Shown one piece after another: positions 1 to 7,941 of a stretch of DNA of 34,903 bases. The notes beneath the pieces were generated by a model, which searched no databases, was not told the DNA's origin, and worked only from the letters and a program-made list of their open reading frames with translations. Origin of the DNA: Nitrospirota bacterium (GTDB lineage: Bacteria > Nitrospirota > Thermodesulfovibrionia > UBA6902 > DSMQ01); NCBI GenBank assembly GCA_016207865.1, contig JACQZD010000052.1:1-34903 (forward strand). The letters are read 5' to 3'. The first letter of the stretch is position 1; the number at the start of each line of letters is the position of its first letter. A program made the position numbers and the translations under genes.

Positions 1-92
1 CCAAACATCGGGCACAGACAAGCCGGAAATGTCGCTTTACTTACGATTTCATTAGTAAATGTCAAAAACAGAAAAAATATAGGAGTAATAGA

Positions 93-1220
93 ATGAGAGA
101 TAAAATCTTTTTCACTATTCACTGTTCACTATTCGCCATGTTCTGTCTGCTGTCTCTGCCGTCATGTTCAAAAGACGCGTCAAAACAGGCAATGATGAAA
201 CCTGTTGCGCCGGTTACCGTGGCCCCCGTAATACAAAAAACAGTGCCTATTCAGCTCCGCGTAATCGGAACTGTTGAGGCCTATTCCACTGTTTCAGTAA
301 AGGCGCGCGTAAGCGGAGAACTATTGAGTGTAAATTTTAAAGAAGGGCAGGATGTGAAAAAAGGGGATTTGCTTTTTGCCATAGACCCCGGGCCTTATGA
401 AACTGCGCTTGCAGCTGCAAATGCCAACCTGGCAAAAAATTCAGCGCTGGCTCAAAAAGCCGCGGACGATTTTATCCGTTATACCGGACTGTTTAAGGAC
501 CAGCTTGTCAGCAGGGAGGATTACGAGCGTGTGAAGGCCAATGCAGAGGCCCTTAAGTCTGCTGCTGATGCAGACAGGGCTGCCGTTGATAACGCAAAAC
601 TGCAGTTAAGCTACTGCTTCATATCTTCCCCTGTCACAGGCCGCACAGGCAGCCTTTTGGCAGACCCGGGCAGTATTATCAAGGCAAATGACGACAAGCC
701 GATGGTGGTCATTAACCAGATTCAGCCTGTCTTTGCAGGCTTCTCTGTTCCTGAACAAAACCTCCCTGAAATTAGAAAACGCATGGCCTCCGGGAAATTA
801 AAGGTTGAGGCCTTCCTGTCTAATGAGGACAAAAATCCCGCAGTGGGGACTCTTAACTTTATAGATAATACAGTGGATGCCTCAACAGGAACAATCAAAC
901 TAAAGGCTATCTTTCCCAATAAGGAAAAACGTCTTTGGCCCGGACAATTTGTAAATGCAGTCCTGACGCTTGATATCCGGCATGATGCTATTGTGGCGCC
1001 TTCACGGGCAGTTCAGACCGGACAGCAGGGACCGTTCGTGTTTGTAGTAAAGGAAGATTCCGCAGAGCTTCGTCCGGTTAACACCGGCGTCACATACGAG
1101 GATATGACAGTAATTGAAAAAGGTCTGGTGATGGGAGAGCAGGTAGTAACAGACGGCCAGATGCGTCTTATGCCCGGTGCAAAGGTGGAGATTAAAAACA
1201 TTTCAGAAGGTAGTAAATAG
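93..1220 (+). CDS. RND efflux periplasmic adaptor lipoprotein (MdtA/AcrA type)
   Basis: Membrane fusion protein linking an inner-membrane RND pump to an outer-membrane channel. The 375-residue product starts with a hydrophobic signal ending in a lipobox, LPSC (Cys25), so it is probably a lipoprotein anchored to the inner membrane. A biotinyl-lipoyl half-motif (around residues 65-95, VKARVSGELLSVNFKEGQDV) is followed by an alpha-helical hairpin (about 100-160), a second lipoyl half (SPVTGRTGSLLADPGS) and beta-barrel/membrane-proximal domains. The start is supported by AGGAG at 81-85, seven bases before the ATG. The RND pump gene follows after a 138-base gap holding a palindromic repeat. Which substrate is exported cannot be told. 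Part of the signal peptide (FTIHCSLF) is written in a short repeat, see findings. Confidence 0.93.
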   Translation: MRDKIFFTIHCSLFAMFCLLSLPSCSKDASKQAMMKPVAPVTVAPVIQKTVPIQLRVIGTVEAYSTVSVKARVSGELLSVNFKEGQDVKKGDLLFAIDPGPYETALAAANANLAKNSALAQKAADDFIRYTGLFKDQLVSREDYERVKANAEALKSAADADRAAVDNAKLQLSYCFISSPVTGRTGSLLADPGSIIKANDDKPMVVINQIQPVFAGFSVPEQNLPEIRKRMASGKLKVEAFLSNEDKNPAVGTLNFIDNTVDASTGTIKLKAIFPNKEKRLWPGQFVNAVLTLDIRHDAIVAPSRAVQTGQQGPFVFVVKEDSAELRPVNTGVTYEDMTVIEKGLVMGEQVVTDGQMRLMPGAKVEIKNISEGSK

Positions 1221-1252
1221 TGTCTGTCCGTAAATTACGATTTTTTATTTTT

Positions 1253-1326
1253 GTCATGCCCGAAGTCTGTAATCGGGCATCCGGAAATTATTAAAAAGAC
1301 TGGATTCCCGTTTTCACGGGAATGAC
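1253..1326. repeat. Dispersed palindromic repeat (GTCATKCC ... GGAATGAC family)
   Basis: Composite inverted repeat. It starts gtcatgccc, has an inner hairpin (gcccga...tcgggc), then tggattcccg/cgggaatgac. It fills the gap between adaptor and pump genes. The same family recurs at 4283-4405, 7699-7778, 10613-10704, 13076-13148, 19598-19709, 24182-24240, 27043-27117 and 32383-32460. Confidence 0.85.
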
Positions 1327-1358
1327 GACTTTTGCAAGAGTCTCAAAGATAAATAATA

Positions 1359-4016
1359 ATGAACATTTCCGATATATTTATAAAGCGCCCGATTATGACC
1401 AGTCTGGTCATGCTCGCCATCATGATATTCGGCGTCTTTGCTTATAGAATTCTGCCGGTCAATGACCTGCCGAATATTGATTTTCCGACGATTCAGGTAA
1501 CAGCCAATCTGCCCGGCGCCAGCCCTGAGACAATGGCCAGCGCCGTGGCAACTCCGCTTGAGCGCCAGTTTTCAACTATTGCAGGCGTTGATTCCATGAC
1601 CTCTACCAACGGACAAGGGGTGTCAATTATAACTCTGAAGTTTGCCCTTGAACGCGACATTGACGCCGCTGCACAGGATGTTCAGGCCGCTATCTCCAAA
1701 GCAGCCCGCCAATTGCCTCAGGACATGCCGAGTCCTCCTTCGTACCAGAAGGTCAATCCCGCCGACCAGCCTGTTCTGTATCTCGCTCTGAGTTCTCCAA
1801 TAATGCCTCTTTCTCAGGTAAATGAGTATGCTGACACCATTATTTCGCCGCGCATCTCTATGATCAAAGGAGTAGCTCAGGTGCAGGTCTATGGTTCACA
1901 GAAATATGCAGTGCGGGTACAGCTTAATCCGCAGATGCTGGCAAACCGCAAGATCGGCATAGATGAGATTGCCTCAGCGCTGTCGCAATGGAACGTAAAC
2001 CTGCCCACCGGAGGACTTCAGGGAAAACAGCAGGCATTTACCATCCAGGCAAGCGGCCAGCTTTATAATGCTGAGGCCTTCAAGCCGATGATAGTGGCTT
2101 ACCGGAACGGCTCGCCGGTGCGTCTTCAGGACATCGCAACTGTGACGGACAGCGTGGAAAATGACAAGATTGCCGCCTGGTACAATACCGGAGGCAAATC
2201 CACAAGGGCTATTGTCCTTGCAATCCAGCGCCAGCCCGGCACTAACACCATTGAAGTGGTAGACAGCATCAAAAAACAGATTCCCGACTTTCGCCGCCAG
2301 ATTCCTGCAACTGTTCAGTTAAACACCCTCTTTGACCGCTCGGAGTCCATCAGAGACTCGGTTAAAGATATTAAGTTCACCTTACTGCTCACTATTGCCC
2401 TTGTTATCCTCGTAATCTTTCTGTTCCTGAGAAACCTGTCGGCTACGGTAATCCCGAGCCTTGCATTGCCTCTTTCAATAATCGGGACGTTTGCGGCAAT
2501 GTATGTCCTCGGTTTTTCAGTCAATAATATCACCCTGATGGCGCTCACACTTTCAGTAGGCTGTGTCGTGGATGACGCCATTGTCATGCTTGAAAACATT
2601 GTCCGCCACATGGAGCGCGGTGAAAAACCAATGGATGCGGCCTTCACAGGCTCAAGGGAAATAGGATTCACCATCATCTCCATGACTTCATCGCTGATAG
2701 CGGTTTTCATCCCGGTCCTTTTCATGGCAGGAATGTTAGGCCGAATGCTTCACGAGTTTGCCGTAACCATCACATTCGCAATACTTATATCCGGGGTTGT
2801 TTCTCTGACACTGACCCCCATGCTTTCAAGCCGCTTTCTAAAGGCCTCCGGCAAAGAACAGCACGGACGGCTTTACAACTTCATAGAAAGATTTTTTGAC
2901 GGCCTGCGCAGTCTCTATGAACTTACCCTTAAGCAGGTGTTCCGCTTCCGCCGTACAACCATTACAGTAACTATTGTCATGACAGCGGCCACTGCCTGGC
3001 TTTTTGCCGTAATGCCTACGGGACTTCTGCCGCCGGACGATATCGGCGGCATCTTTGCCTTCACCGAGGGAGCGCAGGGGGCCTCCTTTGAAGAAATGAA
3101 AAAACACCAGCAAAAACTCGTGGAGATTGTATTTCAGGAGCCCAATGTTGAAGCCTTTATGTCAGCCGTAGGCGCAGGAGGCGCAAGGGCGGCATCAAAC
3201 GGCGGCTTTATGTTCATTAAGCTTAAACCGCGCCATGAGCGCAAACTGAATGCCGACCAGATAATAGAGCGTCTCAGGCCAAAAGTAATGGACGTCCCCG
3301 GCATTTTAATGTTTATGCAGAACCCGCCTCCTATACGTCTGGAGGCAACCCTCTCAAAAGCACAGTATCAGTTTGTCCTTCAGAGTCCGGATACAAACGA
3401 CCTGTACGCCAACGCCTCTGCCTTTGAAATGAATCTGCGCAAACTTCCCATGCTGCAGGACGTAACAAGCGACCTGCAGATTAAAAACCCGCAGGTCCAT
3501 CTGGACCTGGACCGCGATAGAGCGGCTGCCTTCGGCATAACTGCAAAACAGATTGAGGACTCCCTGTATTCAGCATACGGGTCCCGTCAGGTCTCAACCA
3601 TATATTCTCCTGCGAACCAATATAAAGTAGTCCTGGAGCTTGAACCGCAGTACCAGATGGATCCGTCAGCGCTCGGCCTGCTGTATGTGCGCTCAAATAC
3701 AGGACAGCTTGTTCCGCTCTCTTCGCTGACTGTGATGAACAAGGGGCTGGGACTGCTGTCTGTAAACCACCTGGGGCAGATTACTGCTGTCACAATCTCC
3801 TTCAACCTCAAGCCTGGCACTCCGCTCGGTAATGCTGTAACCGCTGTTGAGAAGGAGGCAAAAAACCTGCCTGCCTCCATAACCTCGGGGTTCCAGGGTA
3901 CGGCACAGGTCTATCAGGCTTCAACCAAGGGCTTGGCTGTTCTCCTCATCCTTGCAATCGTCGTGATATATATTGTGTTAGGTATCATGTACGAAAGTTA
4001 CATCCATCAATCATGA
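1359..4016 (+). CDS. RND efflux pump inner-membrane subunit (HAE1/AcrB-MdtB type), interrupted near C-terminus
   Basis: Proton-driven multidrug exporter of the inner membrane. The N-terminus (MNISDIFIKRPIMTSLVMLA) is the canonical first helix, followed by a porter domain. The transmembrane-4 motif VGCVVDDAIVMLEN supplies the acidic pair D405/D406 (AcrB D407/D408). A second porter domain and the helix ending VLGIMYESYIH follow. After YESYIH the frame runs into a stop (4014-4016). The next visible family sequence is MMTTMAALMGTLPIAIGFGS in another frame from 4013. The intervening segment of roughly 65-75 residues, which in AcrB carries the proton-relay Lys940, is missing. The gene is therefore probably non-functional, or the sequence has an assembly gap. 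The 885-residue product is short of the usual ~1020-1050. Confidence 0.85.
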   Translation: MNISDIFIKRPIMTSLVMLAIMIFGVFAYRILPVNDLPNIDFPTIQVTANLPGASPETMASAVATPLERQFSTIAGVDSMTSTNGQGVSIITLKFALERDIDAAAQDVQAAISKAARQLPQDMPSPPSYQKVNPADQPVLYLALSSPIMPLSQVNEYADTIISPRISMIKGVAQVQVYGSQKYAVRVQLNPQMLANRKIGIDEIASALSQWNVNLPTGGLQGKQQAFTIQASGQLYNAEAFKPMIVAYRNGSPVRLQDIATVTDSVENDKIAAWYNTGGKSTRAIVLAIQRQPGTNTIEVVDSIKKQIPDFRRQIPATVQLNTLFDRSESIRDSVKDIKFTLLLTIALVILVIFLFLRNLSATVIPSLALPLSIIGTFAAMYVLGFSVNNITLMALTLSVGCVVDDAIVMLENIVRHMERGEKPMDAAFTGSREIGFTIISMTSSLIAVFIPVLFMAGMLGRMLHEFAVTITFAILISGVVSLTLTPMLSSRFLKASGKEQHGRLYNFIERFFDGLRSLYELTLKQVFRFRRTTITVTIVMTAATAWLFAVMPTGLLPPDDIGGIFAFTEGAQGASFEEMKKHQQKLVEIVFQEPNVEAFMSAVGAGGARAASNGGFMFIKLKPRHERKLNADQIIERLRPKVMDVPGILMFMQNPPPIRLEATLSKAQYQFVLQSPDTNDLYANASAFEMNLRKLPMLQDVTSDLQIKNPQVHLDLDRDRAAAFGITAKQIEDSLYSAYGSRQVSTIYSPANQYKVVLELEPQYQMDPSALGLLYVRSNTGQLVPLSSLTVMNKGLGLLSVNHLGQITAVTISFNLKPGTPLGNAVTAVEKEAKNLPASITSGFQGTAQVYQASTKGLAVLLILAIVVIYIVLGIMYESYIHQS

Positions 4017-4234
4017 TGACCACAATGGCGGCGCTGATGGGCACATTGCCTATCGCAATCGGATTCGGTTCAGGCGCGGATTCACGCCGTTCTTTAGGTC
4101 TTGCAGTAGTTGGAGGGCTGGTTGTTTCACAGCTTCTGACTCTGTACATAACTCCGGTGGTTTATTACTACATGGACCAGTTTCAGGAAAAGGCGGGCAA
4201 TATGTTTAAGGGTAAGGCCGAAAGAAATCTATAA
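4013..4234 (+). pseudogene. Detached C-terminal fragment of the RND pump
   Basis: These 73 residues (MMTTMAALMGTLPIAIGFGS, then LAVVGGLVVSQLLTLYITPV) are the last two transmembrane helices of an HAE1 RND transporter. They belong to the same gene as 1359-4016 but lie in a different frame after an out-of-frame internal deletion. The ATG at 4013 is an internal Met codon of the ancestral gene (normally preceded by ...RPI), not a real start. No ribosome binding site precedes it. Independent function is unlikely. Confidence 0.8.
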
Positions 4235-4282
4235 TGCAAACGCAATTAGAGTCTGTTTATAAATTACTGTATTACAATAAGC

Positions 4283-4405
4283 TGTCATTGTCCGGCTTGA
4301 CCGGACAATCCAGTACCTTTTTTATTCCGGTTTCCTGTTTTTGCAGGGACGGCGCCTGCATGCCGGCAGGCAGGTCTGGATGCCCCGATTAAATCGGAGC
4401 ATGAC
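4283..4405. repeat. Dispersed palindromic repeat, long composite copy
   Basis: Contains tgtccggcttgaccggaca, a second hairpin gcctgcatgccggcaggc, and a third ccccgattaaatcgg. It is bounded by gtcattg and gcatgac. It lies immediately upstream of the MacA-type gene and makes a longer in-frame start at 4341 look possible. That upstream stretch is repeat, not protein. Confidence 0.8.
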
Positions 4406-4424
4406 AAAAAGTGCGGGGTACGTT

Positions 4425-5588
4425 ATGAAAAAAATCTTAATCAGCATCGTGATTTTATCAGCTTTAGGAATTGCCGCTTTCATCCTGCTTAAAGACAACG
4501 GCAAAGAACCGGAATTCAGGACTGAAAAAATCATTAGGGGCGAAATAGTAGAGGTAGTTACTGCTTCGGGTACTGTGAATCCGGTGACCTCAGTGCTTGT
4601 GGGGACACAGGTGTCAGGGACCGTGAAAAACATTTATGCGGACTTCAACTCACCCGTAAAAAAAGGACAGTTGATAGCGCAGATAGATCCTGCTTTATTT
4701 GAGGCGCAGGAGGAGCAGGCAAGGGCAACTCTGCTCTCAGCAAAGGCTAATCTGGAAAAATCCGGCGCTGTGCTTCTTGACGCAAAAAGGGTGATGGAAA
4801 GAAACAACAGTCTCTTTTCAGAGAACTTAATCTCAAGAAATGACCTTGATACATCTCTGACAAATTATGAAACGGCAAAGGCAGAGGTAAGCGCGTCAAA
4901 GGCGCAGGCAGCGCAGGCAGAAGCGTCGTTAAAAATCGCAGGGACCAATCTCAGATACACAAAGATACTTTCACCTGTGGATGGAATTGTTGTTTCAAGA
5001 AATGTGGATGTCGGGCAGACGGTTGCGGCGAGTTTTCAGACCCCTACCCTCTTCACTATTGCACAGGACCTCACAAAAATGCAGATAGACACAAATGTGG
5101 ATGAGGCTGATATCGGCAGGGTAAAAGCCGGGCAGGATGTTGAATTTAATGTTGACGCCTATCCGGACGTCATTTTCAAAGGCAGAGTGTCACAGGTAAG
5201 AAATGCTCCGGTAACAATACAAAATGTGGTTACTTATGATGTAGTCATTAAGGTAGACAACCCTGAATTTAAACTAAAGCCGGGTATGACTGCAAATGTT
5301 TCAATAATCTTGTTTGTAAAAAAAGATATTTTAAAAGTTCCGAATGCGGCCTTAAGATTCAGCCCGTTAGATAAAAACAAAACCAATGCGCGTCAAAAAG
5401 ACAAAGGCGTATGGGTAATTGAAAACAATAAACCAAAACGCATATCTGTATCCGCAGGCGTCAGCGACGGCAATTACAGCGAACTTGCCGCCGGAGAGAT
5501 AAAAGAAGGGCAGGAGGTAATTGTAGAATCTCAGGATAAAACAAAGGGGCCGGCTGCGCCGGCTGCTCACAGCCCGAGGATGTTCTAA
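4425..5588 (+). CDS. macA: MacA-type periplasmic adaptor of an ABC tripartite exporter
   Basis: HlyD/MacA-family membrane fusion protein, 387 residues from the ATG at 4425. It has one N-terminal transmembrane anchor (MKKILISIVILSALGIAAFI). A split lipoyl domain (TQVSGTVKNIYADFNSPVKK and LSPVDGIVVSRNVDVGQTV) brackets a coiled-coil hairpin (about residues 95-170), and a beta-barrel domain follows (IDTNVDEADIGRVKAGQDVE). The start at 4425 is preferred over an in-frame ATG at 4341, because 4341-4410 lies within a palindromic repeat and the 4425 start gives a typical signal anchor. The gene is one base upstream of the ATPase gene, and the permease follows, giving the classical macA-macB layout with ATPase and permease as separate genes. 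It should connect the ABC permease to a TolC-like channel, which is not encoded here. Confidence 0.9.
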   Translation: MKKILISIVILSALGIAAFILLKDNGKEPEFRTEKIIRGEIVEVVTASGTVNPVTSVLVGTQVSGTVKNIYADFNSPVKKGQLIAQIDPALFEAQEEQARATLLSAKANLEKSGAVLLDAKRVMERNNSLFSENLISRNDLDTSLTNYETAKAEVSASKAQAAQAEASLKIAGTNLRYTKILSPVDGIVVSRNVDVGQTVAASFQTPTLFTIAQDLTKMQIDTNVDEADIGRVKAGQDVEFNVDAYPDVIFKGRVSQVRNAPVTIQNVVTYDVVIKVDNPEFKLKPGMTANVSIILFVKKDILKVPNAALRFSPLDKNKTNARQKDKGVWVIENNKPKRISVSAGVSDGNYSELAAGEIKEGQEVIVESQDKTKGPAAPAAHSPRMF

Positions 5589-5589
5589 A

Positions 5590-6324
5590 ATGCCGCCGCT
5601 TATTGAGGCAAAGGAAATTACAAAGATTTACAGGTTTGGAAATATTGAAGCCCCTGCGCTGTGCGGTGTGTCTTTAAAAATAGAAGAAGGAGAATTCGTC
5701 TCAATCATGGGTCCGTCGGGGTCAGGCAAATCAACCTTTATGAATATTCTGGGATGTCTTGATAAGCCGACAGCCGGACAATACCTTTTAGAAAATATAA
5801 ATATAGGCAATTTGAACAGGGATGAGCGCGCAGGCCTCAGGAACAAAAAAATCGGCTTTGTCTTTCAGGGATTTAACCTGCTTTCAAGGACCTCGGCGCT
5901 TGAAAATGTTGAACTCCCCCTGCTCTATAACGGTTTATCCTCAACGGAAAAAAGAGACAGGGCCAAGGCAGCGCTTACAAGCGTAGGACTTGGGGGCAAA
6001 GAGGAATCTCACCCCAATCAGCTTTCCGGCGGGCAGCAGCAGAGGGTTGCCATAGCAAGGGCGCTTGTGAATGACGCCCCGATAATTCTTGCAGACGAAC
6101 CCACAGGCAATCTTGAAACAAAAACAAGCGCTGAAATAATGAAACTTTTCGTAAAGCTCAACACAGAATCAAACATTACAATAATTCTCGTGACCCATGA
6201 AACCGACATAGCCGCGTACAGCAGGCGGACAATTAAATTCCTGGACGGCGAAATTGTGAGTGATGAAAAAAAGAAAAATAGATTCTCAGCCACAGATTAC
6301 ACAGATTTGCACGGATTTCTTTAA
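5590..6324 (+). CDS. MacB/LolD-type ABC transporter ATPase
   Basis: Cytoplasmic ATPase of the tripartite exporter, 244 residues. Walker A GPSGSGKST begins at residue 41. The signature LSGGQQQRVAIARAL, Walker B IILADEPTGNLE and the switch histidine (LVTHET) are all present. It sits one base after the adaptor stop and is followed by its FtsX-like permease at 6381. The family normally ends near LDGEIVSDE. Here the protein continues with RFSATDYTDLHGFL, encoded by the left arm of an inverted repeat (about 6289-6366). The tail is probably neutral. The substrate is unknown; lipoprotein, macrolide or peptide exporters share this architecture. Confidence 0.93.
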   Translation: MPPLIEAKEITKIYRFGNIEAPALCGVSLKIEEGEFVSIMGPSGSGKSTFMNILGCLDKPTAGQYLLENINIGNLNRDERAGLRNKKIGFVFQGFNLLSRTSALENVELPLLYNGLSSTEKRDRAKAALTSVGLGGKEESHPNQLSGGQQQRVAIARALVNDAPIILADEPTGNLETKTSAEIMKLFVKLNTESNITIILVTHETDIAAYSRRTIKFLDGEIVSDEKKKNRFSATDYTDLHGFL

Positions 6325-6366
6325 AGTCTTTTTTAATCTGTGATAATCTGCGAAATCTGTGGTTAA
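6289..6366. repeat. Inverted repeat (CCACAGATT...AATCTGTGG type)
   Basis: The left arm ccacagattacacagatt and the right arm, whose reverse complement is ccacagatttcgcagattat, form an imperfect palindrome. The left half is coding (end of the ABC ATPase) and the right half fills the 56-base gap to the permease gene. An RNA hairpin between two operon genes could affect processing or relative expression. Confidence 0.75.
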
Positions 6367-6380
6367 AATTTTACAGACAG

Positions 6381-7610
6381 ATGATTAACATAACTTCCAC
6401 ATTAAAAATATCCTTCAGGGCGTTAAGGGTGAACAAGATGCGCTCGGCCCTTACAATGCTCGGCGTTATTATCGGGGTAGGCGCAGTGATTGCGATGCTT
6501 GCCGTCGGCACAGGCGCAAGCAGGCAGATAGAGGCGCAGATTTCAAGCATGGGCAGCAACCTCATAATGGTCGTTCCGGGAGCAACCTCGGCAGGCGGCG
6601 TCAGAATGGGGTCCGGAACTCAATCCACCCTTACAATAGGAGATGCTGAAGCCATTTTAAAGGATTGTCCTGCGGTATCAGATATCGCTCCGGTAGTAAG
6701 CGGTGTTGCGCAGGTTGTTTACGGCAATCAAAACTGGTCCACGGGCGTGACAGGGACCACGCCCAGCATGCTGAATGTAAGGGATTGGGTTTTGTCTGCG
6801 GGAAGGCCTTTTACAGAGCAGGACGTTAAGAGCGCCACAAAGGTGTGTTTACTGGGACAGACTGTTGTTGATAACCTTTTTGGCGGCATTAACCCCATCG
6901 GGCAAATGGTCAGGATTAAGAAAATTCCGTTTACGGTAATCGGCATACTGAAAAGTAAAGGGCAGTCGGCTTTAGGACAGGATCAGGATGATACCGTATA
7001 TGTTCCGGTTACAACCGCTCAGAAAAAACTCTTCGGCGCCGCAAGACCGCGCATGATAAGGTTAATCATGGTCCAGGCAAAAAGCACTGAAGACCTTCAG
7101 TCTGCGGAAGGACAGATAACAGAGCTGCTCAGGCAGAGACACCGTATCGGACCGAAAGAGGAGAATGATTTCACAGTCAGAAACCTCACGCAGATGATGC
7201 AGGCGGCAGAGCAGTCCACAAAGGTCATGACCATACTGCTCGGCGCAATAGCATCAGTATCACTGCTTGTCGGAGGAATCGGGATTATGAACATAATGCT
7301 CGTGTCGGTTACTGAAAGGACCAGAGAGATTGGTATAAGAATGGCCGTAGGCGCAAGGACCTGGGATATAAGGCTTCAATTCATTGTGGAGGCGCTTACA
7401 TTGTCATTCACCGGGGGCGTCATCGGCATAATTGCAGGAATAACAACTGCCAGAATTTTATCAACACTTGCAGAATGGACTGTATTGGTGACCCCTGCTT
7501 CAATACTGCTGGCCTTCGGATTTTCAGGACTGGTCGGAATATTCTTCGGATTTTATCCGGCCTACAAGGCTTCACTCCTGGACCCGATAGATGCGCTGAG
7601 ACACGAGTGA
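6381..7610 (+). CDS. MacB-type ABC transporter permease (FtsX family)
   Basis: Membrane partner of the preceding ATPase, 409 residues. It begins with an N-terminal cytoplasmic helix and TM1 (MRSALTMLGVIIGVGAVIAM), continues with a large periplasmic MacB-PCD domain (about 50-260), and ends with three C-terminal helices of the FtsX fold starting LLGAIASVSLLVGGIGIMN, with the conserved loop VTERTREIGIRMAVGA. The C-terminus YPAYKASLLDPIDALRHE is the typical family ending, so the gene is intact. It works with the adaptor at 4425 and ATPase at 5590 as a mechanotransmission-type exporter. Confidence 0.94.
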   Translation: MINITSTLKISFRALRVNKMRSALTMLGVIIGVGAVIAMLAVGTGASRQIEAQISSMGSNLIMVVPGATSAGGVRMGSGTQSTLTIGDAEAILKDCPAVSDIAPVVSGVAQVVYGNQNWSTGVTGTTPSMLNVRDWVLSAGRPFTEQDVKSATKVCLLGQTVVDNLFGGINPIGQMVRIKKIPFTVIGILKSKGQSALGQDQDDTVYVPVTTAQKKLFGAARPRMIRLIMVQAKSTEDLQSAEGQITELLRQRHRIGPKEENDFTVRNLTQMMQAAEQSTKVMTILLGAIASVSLLVGGIGIMNIMLVSVTERTREIGIRMAVGARTWDIRLQFIVEALTLSFTGGVIGIIAGITTARILSTLAEWTVLVTPASILLAFGFSGLVGIFFGFYPAYKASLLDPIDALRHE

Positions 7611-7941
7611 AGTAGCCGCAGGCTTTAGCCTGCGTCAAAAGAGTTAAGAGTTAAAAGCAAAAAAGAGCTTGCCTGCCTCTGGCAGGTTGAGAGTTGCTGT
7701 CATTCCGTCCCGATGCATCGGGAATGCGGAATCCAGTCCTTTTCATTTTTTCTGGATTCCCGTTTTCACGGGAATGACGGAACAAATCAAGGTTTCCCAA
7801 CCGCAGTAAACTGCGGGGTATCCTGAAATCTCCCCTCTCTTGACGGGAGGGGATGTAGGGGAGGGTGAAAATAATTATTAACCCCCTCACCCTACCCCTC
7901 TCCCGCAAGGGGAGAGGGAATAATTCATAAAAGAGGAGAAT
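7611..7941. repeat. Intergenic cluster of four unrelated palindromic repeats
   Basis: No gene is seen in these 331 bases. They hold, in order: a hairpin gccgcaggc/gcctgcg (7615-7635); a copy of the GTCATTCC...GGAATGAC family (7699-7778); a hairpin ccgcag/ctgcgg followed by ggtatc (7801-7820); and a long palindrome of cccctctc...gggaggggatgtaggggaggg against caccctacccctctc...ggggagaggg (about 7830-7918). The last two families recur elsewhere in the window. The stretch ends with the AGAGGAG ribosome binding site of the EmrA-type gene. Confidence 0.8.

Noticed and set aside
1..92. End of an upstream gene at the left edge
   Set aside because: No reading frame with protein-like character could be supported. 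The stretch has only the ribosome binding site of the adaptor gene and a weak repeat-like piece.
2315..2725. Long antisense frames inside the RND, aroA, hemD and sensor genes
   Set aside because: All are shadows of strongly recognisable plus-strand genes and show no family features of their own.
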